Translations under genes and position numbers: made by a program
Notes under the pieces: model-generated
The model's database searches: none
Told to the model about the DNA's origin: nothing
The model's input: only the letters and a program-made list of their open reading frames with translations
In this document: positions 56,691 through 64,000 of the stretch, piece after piece
Position numbering within the stretch: position 1 is the first letter of the stretch
Layout: every line of letters starts with the position of its first letter
Assembly (NCBI RefSeq): GCF_913566895.1
Contig: NZ_CAJYCN010000003.1
Coordinates: forward strand, 186,001-250,000
Source: Listeria ilorinensis
GTDB lineage: Bacteria > Bacillota > Bacilli > Lactobacillales > Listeriaceae
DNA length: 64,000 nucleotides
Reading direction: 5' to 3'

Positions 56691-57746
56691 TTATTTTTTC
56701 TCCAACCGCTCCAAATAATCGACGGCATCTTGGAATGTTTTGACGGGAACAATTTTCATATCTGAGTCAATCTCTTTGGCGGTCTTTTTAGCCAGATCAT
56801 AATTGGATTCGATCGTTGGGTCTTCTTTTTTCATGTCCTTTGTGATCGTATCGTCCGGCGCAAAGAAGATGTCAGCACCGGCTTTATCGGCCGCTACCAC
56901 CTTCTGATCGATTCCGCCGATTCGACCAACATTTCCGTCCGGGTCAATCGTGCCAGTTCCCGCGATTTGGTAACCTTTTGTGATGTCTTCATCTTGGAAA
57001 CGGCTGTAGATTTCCAGACTGAACATCAGGCCGGCAGATGGACCGCCGATTTTGTCCGAATCAATATCGACTTTAGGATCCGTCGTGACTTTCTGATCGT
57101 CCACAAGCGTTATTCCAATCCCGACAGTCCCTTTTTTATCAATGGTCGTCAATTCAATTTCAGCGGATTCATGCTTTTTATCATGCACATAGTCGACTTT
57201 GATTTTGTCACCCGCTTTTTTACTTTTAACATATTTGATGAATTCCTCACTCGATTTAAATTCATTACCATCTACGGCTTTGATCAAGTCACCAGCATGC
57301 AGATATTTCGCGGCCGGCACATCATCCATCACGCTCAGCACATAAACACCATTGTATTCGACTTCCACTTGCTGTCCGGCAGCTTTATAGGCCACCTGAA
57401 TAGCGTTATTTTTGGATTCGTTCATCATATACATCTGGCGAACATTGTATTCCTCGTCCGATTCGTCTTCATATTTCACTTCATCGTCTTTTTCAATCTC
57501 ATGATAAGGTAAAAATTTTGACGCTACATATGAATAGATGTTTGCTGGTGACTGGGCGACTGTCACCAGACTAAAGGAACCTTTGACAGTTTCCGGGTGC
57601 CCCTTTACGGATACAAGCGGCTCCAATTCATCAGCTGAACCAGGTTTCGTGATGTAATAAGGCATCGGGATAAAGAATCCCACGATAAGTACGAGTAAAA
57701 TGGCGATCAATGTGATCTGTTTCCACTGTTTGCGCATCTGATTCAA
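56691..57746 (-). CDS. ylbL: PDZ/Lon-type membrane protease YlbL
   Basis: This 351-residue protein has an N-terminal TM anchor (about 11-28), an extracytoplasmic PDZ domain (DDVPAAKYLHAGDLIKAVDG, about 140-160) and a C-terminal Lon (S16) catalytic domain with the active serine in KIGGPSAGLMFSLE (near 240) and the lysine in RIGGIDQKVVAADKAGAD (near 280). In B. subtilis YlbL is involved in proteolysis linked to DNA-damage checkpoint recovery. It follows coaD by 11 bp. Confidence 0.93.
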   Translation of the reverse strand: MNQMRKQWKQITLIAILLVLIVGFFIPMPYYITKPGSADELEPLVSVKGHPETVKGSFSLVTVAQSPANIYSYVASKFLPYHEIEKDDEVKYEDESDEEYNVRQMYMMNESKNNAIQVAYKAAGQQVEVEYNGVYVLSVMDDVPAAKYLHAGDLIKAVDGNEFKSSEEFIKYVKSKKAGDKIKVDYVHDKKHESAEIELTTIDKKGTVGIGITLVDDQKVTTDPKVDIDSDKIGGPSAGLMFSLEIYSRFQDEDITKGYQIAGTGTIDPDGNVGRIGGIDQKVVAADKAGADIFFAPDDTITKDMKKEDPTIESNYDLAKKTAKEIDSDMKIVPVKTFQDAVDYLERLEKK

Positions 57747-57757
57747 CTCCTGCTTTT

Positions 57758-58803
<1,046 letters not shown>

Positions 58804-58891
58804 CTTTCATTCCTACATTTCCTGATTAGTTTGATGATTACTTTTCCATTTTACCTAAATTAAACAGAAAATCAAAGCTGCGGCCTTAAAA

Positions 58892-58918
58892 AAGAGCAGA
58901 TCCATAAGATCCGCTCTT
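58892..58918 (-). terminator. terminator of ylbF-ylbG
   Basis: On the minus strand AAGAGCGGATC and GATCTGCTCTT (one mismatch-type G-T pair) with a short loop are followed by TTTTAAGG. It lies just after the ylbG stop. Confidence 0.85.
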
Positions 58919-58921
58919 TCT

Positions 58922-59203
58922 TTAAATACTAATCTGTACATCATCGCGCTTGCGCTCATAGCCCGATTCGATTTTGGATTCATATTCCGTTTTTAAAAAT
59001 GGACGGAACGATGGCTCCACACGCTTTACATAGTGAAAGCGGGCAATCTTTGCCGAAACTTCTTCCACATCGCACATGTTGCAGTAAAGCACTGCATATT
59101 TCAGCTTGCGCGAAACATAATGCACATTGCCAAAACGCTTCAATGAACGCACTTGCTTTAAATGATTCAGCCAAATAACGATGGCTTGACGATCATTTTC
59201 CAT
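58922..59203 (-). CDS. ylbG: DUF2129 protein YlbG
   Basis: This 93-residue cytoplasmic protein of unknown function has [22 protein letters not shown] and [23 protein letters not shown], the pattern of the YlbG/UPF0298 family, and a basic-acidic tail. It follows ylbF on the same strand with a 33-bp gap. Confidence 0.9.
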   Translation of the reverse strand: MENDRQAIVIWLNHLKQVRSLKRFGNVHYVSRKLKYAVLYCNMCDVEEVSAKIARFHYVKRVEPSFRPFLKTEYESKIESGYERKRDDVQISI

Positions 59204-59236
59204 TGTGACTTTCCCCTTTTCCTTACCTGGACCGAA

Positions 59237-59686
59237 TCAGGCCGAACAACCGCAGCTTCCCCCGCTGCCACAACCGCCTGATGAGCAGCTCGATTTTTGC
59301 TCAAAAAAAGGATTTCCGGTCGGTACTTTTATATTTTCTGAAACCGCACTGGCAAGCAGCAAACTGATCTCATCGAACAATGTCTGAAGCGCCGTCTCAG
59401 CCTGCCTGAAAGCAGCGACATGTTCGTCCATATCCAGCTCGCGTTTTAAAGCACGGGTTTTTCGTGTTACTTCTTTATAATCTGGATGATAACGTCCAAA
59501 GCGCTGCACTTCATCATAACGTTCTTTGATTTTGATAAAAGCACGTCGCTTATGTTGTGTTTCCGGACTGGTTTCCATCGCTTTTTTCTTTGCTAGATAA
59601 TCATGCACGATTTCTGAGTCCAAAATCTTTGCAGCTAAATCATCCGCCATGTCAAGAAGTGCAAGGTTTTCCATTGTAGCAATCAT
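59237..59686 (-). CDS. ylbF: YlbF/RicF-type regulator with cysteine-rich tail
   Basis: This 149-residue helical protein starts MIATMENLALLDMADDLAAKIL and ends in a cysteine cluster CSSGGCGSGGSCGC. In B. subtilis YlbF (RicF) joins YmcA and YaaT in an Fe-S-containing Y-complex that governs RNase Y processing. The tail with four cysteines fits cluster binding. The partner genes are not in this window. Confidence 0.92.
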   Translation of the reverse strand: MIATMENLALLDMADDLAAKILDSEIVHDYLAKKKAMETSPETQHKRRAFIKIKERYDEVQRFGRYHPDYKEVTRKTRALKRELDMDEHVAAFRQAETALQTLFDEISLLLASAVSENIKVPTGNPFFEQKSSCSSGGCGSGGSCGCSA

Positions 59687-59734
59687 CCCTTATTCCCTCC
59701 ATGACTTTTTATATCATATATTATACCATAATTC

Positions 59735-60790
59735 TTATTTTGTTAGAAAGTTTTGCGTATAGTACTTCTGATAGGTTCCCTCACCCATATAAGTAAAGCT
59801 TTTATCCAGCAGATTCTTACGATGTCCTTCTGAATTCAACCAACCTTCCACTGCGGCGCCAGCATCCATATAATTATATGCAATATTTTCGCCGGCCTTA
59901 GTATATTTGATCCCAGCTTTTTGAAGTCTGTCAGAAAGCGCACCCTCTGTCGGTGAATTGTGATCAAAATAATTATTTTTCGCCATATCTAGACTATGCG
60001 AGTAAGCAACCTTGGCAACCGCCGCATCCTTTGCCACTTCATTTGCACCATATCGTTCGCGAATGACGTTGGTGATCTCAAGTACTTCCTGATCTGCCCC
60101 TTGTTCAATCTGCCGCCATGTTTCATCAGTGACCTCTTCTTGATAGATTTCGCCTTGATAATTTAATTCATAAGGGTGCATTTTAATGAAAGACAGTTTA
60201 TTCATATAACGCACACTGACCAGCTTAGAAGTAAATTTATCAAAATTTAGCTGTGCGTAAACGCCGCTACCTAGATCTGCCACTGGTCGAACATTCAAAT
60301 CGTCTTCTGAAAGTTCAAAGCGATAAAAATTGTCCTCATAATGGAAAGAGACTTCCGATTGCAAATTTGCATTTGTAAAAACCTTTTCCGATGACATGCC
60401 AATCTTATAAGGACTGACATCGAGATCCTGTCCAAGCGCATAAATCGTTTGCACCTTATTATCTTGAACGCCTACCAGCATATAACTGGAATTAGGCTGA
60501 TTATAGACGTAGTATTCGTAGCCGTACGGTGTAGCATCTTTTCGAACCGGCTCTCCAAATTTTTGAACGACTTGACGAACATCCTGATTGATCAACGCAC
60601 TCAAGCTGTTTTGATCACTAATTGGTTCCGTAGATTCGTTGGCCTTTTGTTCTTCCTCTGAGAGATTTTTCTGTTTCACTTTTTCCGATGCTTCATTCGT
60701 ATCGCTTGGACTGCTAAAAAAGAGATCCGTGTTATACCCGATAAAAAGGCAAATCACAAGCAACACGAGAACTCTTAAAATGAATTTCAT
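59735..60790 (-). CDS. CAP/SCP-domain extracellular protein (YlbC-like)
   Basis: This 351-residue protein has an N-terminal TM or uncleaved signal segment (about 3-22), a polar linker, a CAP-associated domain (LINQDVRQVVQKFGEPVRKDATPYG onward, about 66-200) and a C-terminal CAP domain with VAYSHSLDMAKNNYFDHNSP and GENIAYN. It is probably exposed outside the membrane; the function of the family in Firmicutes is unknown. It lies where B. subtilis has ylbC. Confidence 0.9.
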   Translation of the reverse strand: MKFILRVLVLLVICLFIGYNTDLFFSSPSDTNEASEKVKQKNLSEEEQKANESTEPISDQNSLSALINQDVRQVVQKFGEPVRKDATPYGYEYYVYNQPNSSYMLVGVQDNKVQTIYALGQDLDVSPYKIGMSSEKVFTNANLQSEVSFHYEDNFYRFELSEDDLNVRPVADLGSGVYAQLNFDKFTSKLVSVRYMNKLSFIKMHPYELNYQGEIYQEEVTDETWRQIEQGADQEVLEITNVIRERYGANEVAKDAAVAKVAYSHSLDMAKNNYFDHNSPTEGALSDRLQKAGIKYTKAGENIAYNYMDAGAAVEGWLNSEGHRKNLLDKSFTYMGEGTYQKYYTQNFLTK

Positions 60791-60930
60791 TTTTGCCCTC
60801 CTTGCGTGTTTCTTTTATTGTAACGATTTTAATCGCTAAAAGCTATCTTTTCATCAAATTGTTAGATAATCGCAAAGCATATTTCAATAAATCTTACATT
60901 TTTCCGAGAATAATGAAAGAAATGGACAAA

Positions 60931-60946
60931 ATGAAAACGTTTCACT
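60931..60946. promoter_or_regulatory. upstream LacI-type operator of the sugar-binding lipoprotein gene
   Basis: ATGAAAACGTTTCACT contains TGAAA-ACG-TTTCA, a LacI/GalR-type pseudo-palindrome with a central CG, about 75 bp upstream of the -35 box. Confidence 0.5.
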
Positions 60947-61013
60947 CATTTTATTAGAAATCCTCGTCTAAAAAATTATATCCGCCTTGTAATTATCGAA
61001 AATACCGCAAAAT

Positions 61014-61027
61014 AGAAAGCGCTTGCA
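61014..61027 (+). promoter_or_regulatory. cre-like site overlapping the -35 box
   Basis: AGAAAGCGCTTGCA matches the CcpA cre consensus TGWAANCGNTNWCA at 13 of 14 positions (first base differs). Overlap with the -35 box would give carbon catabolite repression. Confidence 0.65.
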
Positions 61028-61051
61028 TTTAAAAAGTCCACATATTATAAT
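61023..61051 (+). promoter_or_regulatory. promoter of the sugar-binding lipoprotein gene
   Basis: TTGCAT (61023-61028), 17-base spacer and perfect TATAAT (61046-61051). The cre-like site covers the -35 and a LacI-type palindrome starts 6 bp after the -10. Confidence 0.8.
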
Positions 61052-61056
61052 TTCAT

Positions 61057-61072
61057 ATAGAAACGTTTCTAT
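61057..61072. promoter_or_regulatory. LacI-type operator at the transcription start
   Basis: ATAGAAACGTTTCTAT is a perfect 16-bp palindrome with central CG located at about +1 of the promoter, ideal for a repressor. The cognate LacI-family gene is not adjacent. Confidence 0.7.
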
Positions 61073-61144
61073 CATATTTACTGATACGACTTTCATCCTG
61101 TGATGCTGTCCACGATTTTAAAATTGTAAAATGGGGGAATTTAA

Positions 61145-62401
61145 ATGAAAAAACGATTTTCACTCACAGTTTTAGCAGCAGCAGCTCTTTCATCTTTCTT
61201 ACTGTTATCTGCTTGTAGCGGATCAGATAGTAATAAAGATTCTTCATCATCCAAGAACGAACTTGTATTTTGGGCGATGGGAGATGAAGCCTCAACAACT
61301 AAAGAGCTTGTAAAAGGATTTACGAAAGAAACAGGTATAAAAGTGAAAGTCCAAGCGATCCCTTGGAGTAACGCTCATGATAAAATGCTTACAGCAATTG
61401 CTTCAAAATCTGGACCAGATGTCGTTCAGGTTGGAACAACAAATATGGCAGAATTCGTCGAAGCTGGTGCTTTAGCTGATATCACAAATAAAATCGATTC
61501 AACTGACAATCTCGATCCTTCTAAATTTTATCCGGCATCTGTCGAAACAACACAATTTCATGATAAAACCTATGGCATCCCTTGGTATGTGGAAACGCGT
61601 GTTCTTTTCTACCGTACAGATATCTTGGAAGCAGCTGGATATTCAGAACCACCCAAAACATGGGACGAACTACATGATGTTGCAGTCACATTGTCTAAAC
61701 GTGGCGATGATCTTTACGGATTCAATATTGATCCCAATGAAGGAACATTCGGCTTTATGTTTGGTCGCCAAAATGGCTCCGAACTTATCAACGAAAAAGG
61801 TGAACCGGTTTTAGACGAGAAAGAATTCGTTGATGCAATCAACTATTTGGATAGTTTTATTAAAGACGGTGCCACACCAAAGCAGGATTTGGGAATGGAT
61901 ATCACACAATCATTTGGCGGTGATAAGCCAATCTTACCAATGTTTGTCAGTGGTCCATGGATGGTTAATACATTGGAAACAACTGCACCTGAATTAGACG
62001 GAAAATGGGCCATTGCTACATTGCCTAAAAAGGAAAACAATCTATCTGCACTCGGCGGCTCTGACTTGGCTGTCTTTGAATACAGCAACCAAAAAGAAAA
62101 TGCACTTAAACTGATTGATTACCTCAGTCGTTCAGATGTGCAAATGGACTATCTGAAATCAACCAAAAATCTTCCTTCCAATGTGGAAGCATGGGAAGAT
62201 CCTTCCATCAAAAATGATGGCAATTACCAAATCTTTAAAGAGCAGCTAGAGGCTAGTAAAGCCATGCCACTTGTACCGCAATACGAAGAAATGGCTGAAT
62301 CCTATAAAAAATACTGGGAGCAAATTGCGGTCAATGGTGCCGATGTCGATCAGTCAATGAAAGATTTTAATGCTGAAGTTGCACAGATGCTTAAAAAATA
62401 A
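61145..62401 (+). CDS. sugar ABC transporter substrate-binding lipoprotein (orphan)
   Basis: This 418-residue protein has a lipoprotein signal with lipobox LLSAC (cysteine 24), a Ser/Asp-rich linker and a family 1 extracellular solute-binding fold (ELVFWAMGDEASTTKELVKGF, VVQVGTTNMAEFVEAGAL, YGIPWYVETRVLFYRTDILE, LGGSDLAVF). Such proteins feed oligosaccharides, for example maltodextrins, to a membrane ABC permease. No permease or ATPase gene is next to it: the next gene is on the other strand. Regulation by two LacI-type sites and a cre-like site is likely. Confidence 0.92.
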   Translation: MKKRFSLTVLAAAALSSFLLLSACSGSDSNKDSSSSKNELVFWAMGDEASTTKELVKGFTKETGIKVKVQAIPWSNAHDKMLTAIASKSGPDVVQVGTTNMAEFVEAGALADITNKIDSTDNLDPSKFYPASVETTQFHDKTYGIPWYVETRVLFYRTDILEAAGYSEPPKTWDELHDVAVTLSKRGDDLYGFNIDPNEGTFGFMFGRQNGSELINEKGEPVLDEKEFVDAINYLDSFIKDGATPKQDLGMDITQSFGGDKPILPMFVSGPWMVNTLETTAPELDGKWAIATLPKKENNLSALGGSDLAVFEYSNQKENALKLIDYLSRSDVQMDYLKSTKNLPSNVEAWEDPSIKNDGNYQIFKEQLEASKAMPLVPQYEEMAESYKKYWEQIAVNGADVDQSMKDFNAEVAQMLKK

Positions 62402-62411
62402 TCATTCCATC

Positions 62412-62455
62412 AAAAAATCCAGCAAGAAAAGCATGCTTTTCTTGCTGGATTTTTT
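62412..62455. terminator. perfect 44-bp palindromic bidirectional terminator
   Basis: Bases 62412-62455 form an exact palindrome: six A, then TCCAGCAAGAAAAGC and its complement, then six T. It ends the lipoprotein gene on the + strand and the TPR gene on the minus strand; the TPR stop codon (62454-62456) lies inside it. Confidence 0.93.
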
Positions 62456-63512
62456 AACGACCGATTCTCTGGCTGTTCTCCATAAAGCTATTCGGTGTTT
62501 GTTGACCGACAATTTTAGCTCGTGATTCCAATGGAACGGAACTTTGCTCTTCCTGATAATTGCTCACAAAATAAATACCTAATAAGAAAATCAAGGAAAT
62601 AATAGCAATTGGCAGCCTCACATAGCGGTTTTGTTTTTCTTGGATAGTCAGCTTATGACCACTTTGCTTGATCTGAATCAAAATAGCAGTAATCATAAGC
62701 AAAAGTGGAATAACTAACAATAACAAGGCGGTACTTCCAATAACTCCACCAAGTAAATAAACGCTCCATAAGTACGCAGTTATAAGCGGGATCGTATAGT
62801 ACAGTGGTGTAAAGCGAAAAAACAATCGCATTTTTTCATAAAGTGCCCAAATAGGCTGCCTCGTTTGTTGCATTTTGCTGTTAAAAAGCTGATACTGCTC
62901 ATCGTCTGGCGCTAAGCTAACTGCTTGTTCAGAAAAGTTTCTTGCTCGTTCAAAATCTCCTCTTCTATAGTTCGCTTTTGCAAACCAAAATAAGTAGAGG
63001 GGCTTTTCTGGTTCTAAGCCGAGTACCAAATGTTCGTAATGACGCGCTTGTTTATTTTTTGGATCTTTCATTGCCAACAGATAACTGTATTTAGCTAAAA
63101 ACTGTGCATTTTCAGGCTGTAGTTCAATCGCTTTTTGATAAAATGGCTCGCGTTCATTCAGTCGTCTTGGTAAATGCTCCGCCAGTTCAAAATAAAAAAC
63201 AGCTTCCTCAGGGAAAAGTTTAATTCCTGCTCGCGCATAGTTGATTACCTTTCTTGAATCTTTCAACCCCTTATAAATGGCAATCGCCTGTTGATAGATT
63301 TCTTTTTGGCCAGTATGATAGACAATCACCTGTTCCATTTGCTGCGCTGCATCTTGCAATTGGTTTATTTTTAAGTAATAGTAGCTTAAATTTAAGTACC
63401 CTGCGAAATGGGATGGATTTTCAAGAATCATATTTTCTGCTTCATTTTTAGCTGTTTCTAAATGACCATTTTCAATGAGATGGATCGTGCGTTCGTAACT
63501 AGCAATTTTCAT
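62454..63512 (-). CDS. TPR-repeat membrane protein, function unknown
   Basis: This 352-residue protein has a run of tetratricopeptide-like helices over about residues 1-215 (NPSHFAGYLNLSYYYLKINQL, YARAGIKLFPEEAVFYFELAE, YRRGDFERARNFSEQAVSLAPDD), then three hydrophobic helices (about 234-255, 258-280 and 299-317) and a short outer tail (FVSNYQEEQSS). The TPR part is on the cytoplasmic side if the N-terminus is inside. No specific partner can be named. Confidence 0.82.
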   Translation of the reverse strand: MKIASYERTIHLIENGHLETAKNEAENMILENPSHFAGYLNLSYYYLKINQLQDAAQQMEQVIVYHTGQKEIYQQAIAIYKGLKDSRKVINYARAGIKLFPEEAVFYFELAEHLPRRLNEREPFYQKAIELQPENAQFLAKYSYLLAMKDPKNKQARHYEHLVLGLEPEKPLYLFWFAKANYRRGDFERARNFSEQAVSLAPDDEQYQLFNSKMQQTRQPIWALYEKMRLFFRFTPLYYTIPLITAYLWSVYLLGGVIGSTALLLLVIPLLLMITAILIQIKQSGHKLTIQEKQNRYVRLPIAIISLIFLLGIYFVSNYQEEQSSVPLESRAKIVGQQTPNSFMENSQRIGR

Positions 63513-63619
63513 ATTATCTCTCCTCCAAATCCAACTTTACTAGTACTTTAGCACATGAATATGAAAAAAATAGGAACAAAACTTTAAAGATTTGTTTAAG
63601 AAAAAGAGCCCGCACAAAA

Positions 63620-63659
63620 AAAGCTTTGCATCTATTTCAATGAATAGATGCAAAGCTTT
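63620..63659. terminator. terminator between ctaB and the TPR gene
   Basis: AAAGCTTTGCATCTATT (63620-63636) is exactly complementary to AATAGATGCAAAGCTTT (63643-63659) with a 6-nt loop; on the minus strand TTTTGTGC follows, ending ctaB. Confidence 0.9.
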
Positions 63660-63665
63660 AAAAAG

Positions 63666-64000
63666 TTACAAAAAGATTGAAATGACGATCATCGCAACAA
63701 ACAAGATGGTCATATAATTTAATGAATAAACGAACATCAGTCGTGCCCATTTTATACTGTCAGTCATTTTAAAACCATAAAGAGAAAGTGCCAACCAACC
63801 TAGATTGAGGATGGTTGCTAAAACAATAAACAATATCCCCAGTTCTGTCATGAAAAATGGCAAGATAGTTAAAAGCACGACCCAAAATAGCATGCTTTTC
63901 TTTGTTCGTTCAATCCCTTTTACGACTGGAAGCATTGGGATTCCCGCTGCTTGATATTCTTCACGACGCTTAATCGCAATCGCATAAAAATGAGGCGGCT
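63666..64000 (-). CDS. ctaB: protoheme IX farnesyltransferase CtaB, C-terminal part
   Basis: The frame is open to the window edge on the minus strand, so the N-terminal two-thirds are missing. The visible part begins [26 protein letters not shown], the conserved UbiA-family/heme O synthase segment, followed by three or four hydrophobic helices. Heme O synthase adds a farnesyl group to heme B for terminal oxidases. The internal ATG at 63935 is not the start. Confidence 0.9.
   Translation of the reverse strand, partial: PPHFYAIAIKRREEYQAAGIPMLPVVKGIERTKKSMLFWVVLLTILPFFMTELGILFIVLATILNLGWLALSLYGFKMTDSIKWARLMFVYSLNYMTILFVAMIVISIFL

Noticed and set aside
56967-57512. 181-codon frame antisense to ylbL
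   Set aside because: Phe/Ile/His-rich shadow of the PDZ region, without a ribosome site.

Overview
The window looks like a stretch of a Listeria-type (Listeriaceae, low-GC Gram-positive) chromosome. The main evidence is gene order. An ilvDBNC-leuABCD-ilvA operon is followed by alsD, then a pdp/lacI/deoC operon, alsS, a cold-shock gene, dapF, ileS with an Ile T-box, divIVA and a nadRS/nadBCA NAD locus. Next come ylmH-ylmG-sepF-ylmE, a complete division/cell-wall (dcw) cluster without murF or ftsW, panE, rpmF-yceD, tmcAL, the ylb genes and ctaB. I assign genus level from memory of this synteny; the species is not settled by what I can see.

Region by region. 1-817: the end of a GNAT/DUF6884 gene pair. 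818-12454: branched-chain amino acid operon, headed by a consensus promoter, a 15-residue leader peptide rich in Val/Ile/Leu codons and a terminator/antiterminator pair, so ribosome-mediated attenuation is very likely. 12500-16570: acetolactate decarboxylase and the deoxyribonucleoside catabolic operon deoC-lacI-pdp with a LacI-type operator. 16571-19040: an A+T-rich accessory pocket with a multiply frameshifted unknown gene, a MerR regulator with a 19-bp-spacer promoter, an SDR oxidoreductase and a frameshifted Cys-rich KTR remnant. 19042-26950: alsS, a small membrane protein, csp, PAP2 phosphatase, dapF, and T-box-controlled ileS. 26966-32858: divIVA and divergent NAD biosynthesis units. 32857-48330: ylm genes and the dcw cluster, with mraZ preceded by 10-bp-spaced GTGG repeats. 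48402-51961: a divergent MFS transporter/SgrR-type regulator pair. 51954-58803: panE, rpmF, yceD, tmcAL, a degenerate secreted-protein gene with a small membrane gene, ylbL, coaD, rsmD. 58892-64000: ylbG, ylbF, a CAP-domain protein, an orphan sugar-binding lipoprotein with LacI-type and cre-like sites, a TPR membrane protein and the 3' end of ctaB.

How the genes work together: IlvB/N, IlvC, IlvD and IlvA with LeuA-D make Ile, Val and Leu. AlsS and AlsD turn surplus pyruvate into acetoin through the same acetolactate intermediate. NadB, NadA and NadC make nicotinate mononucleotide, with NadS probably servicing the NadA Fe-S cluster and NadR repressing. DapF, MurE, MraY, MurD, MurG, FtsL, PbpB, DivIB, FtsA, FtsZ, SepF and DivIVA build and divide the wall.

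Most of the window is conserved housekeeping DNA. I found no CRISPR array, tRNA, rRNA, intact transposon or clear novel defence system. The parts most worth a second look are the leader attenuator, the MerR/SDR/KTR pocket, a second GTGG cluster upstream of mraZ, a possible attenuator in front of the SgrR-type gene, a long-loop structured inverted repeat beside csp, the decayed secreted protein plus two-TM partner, and the orphan sugar-binding lipoprotein.
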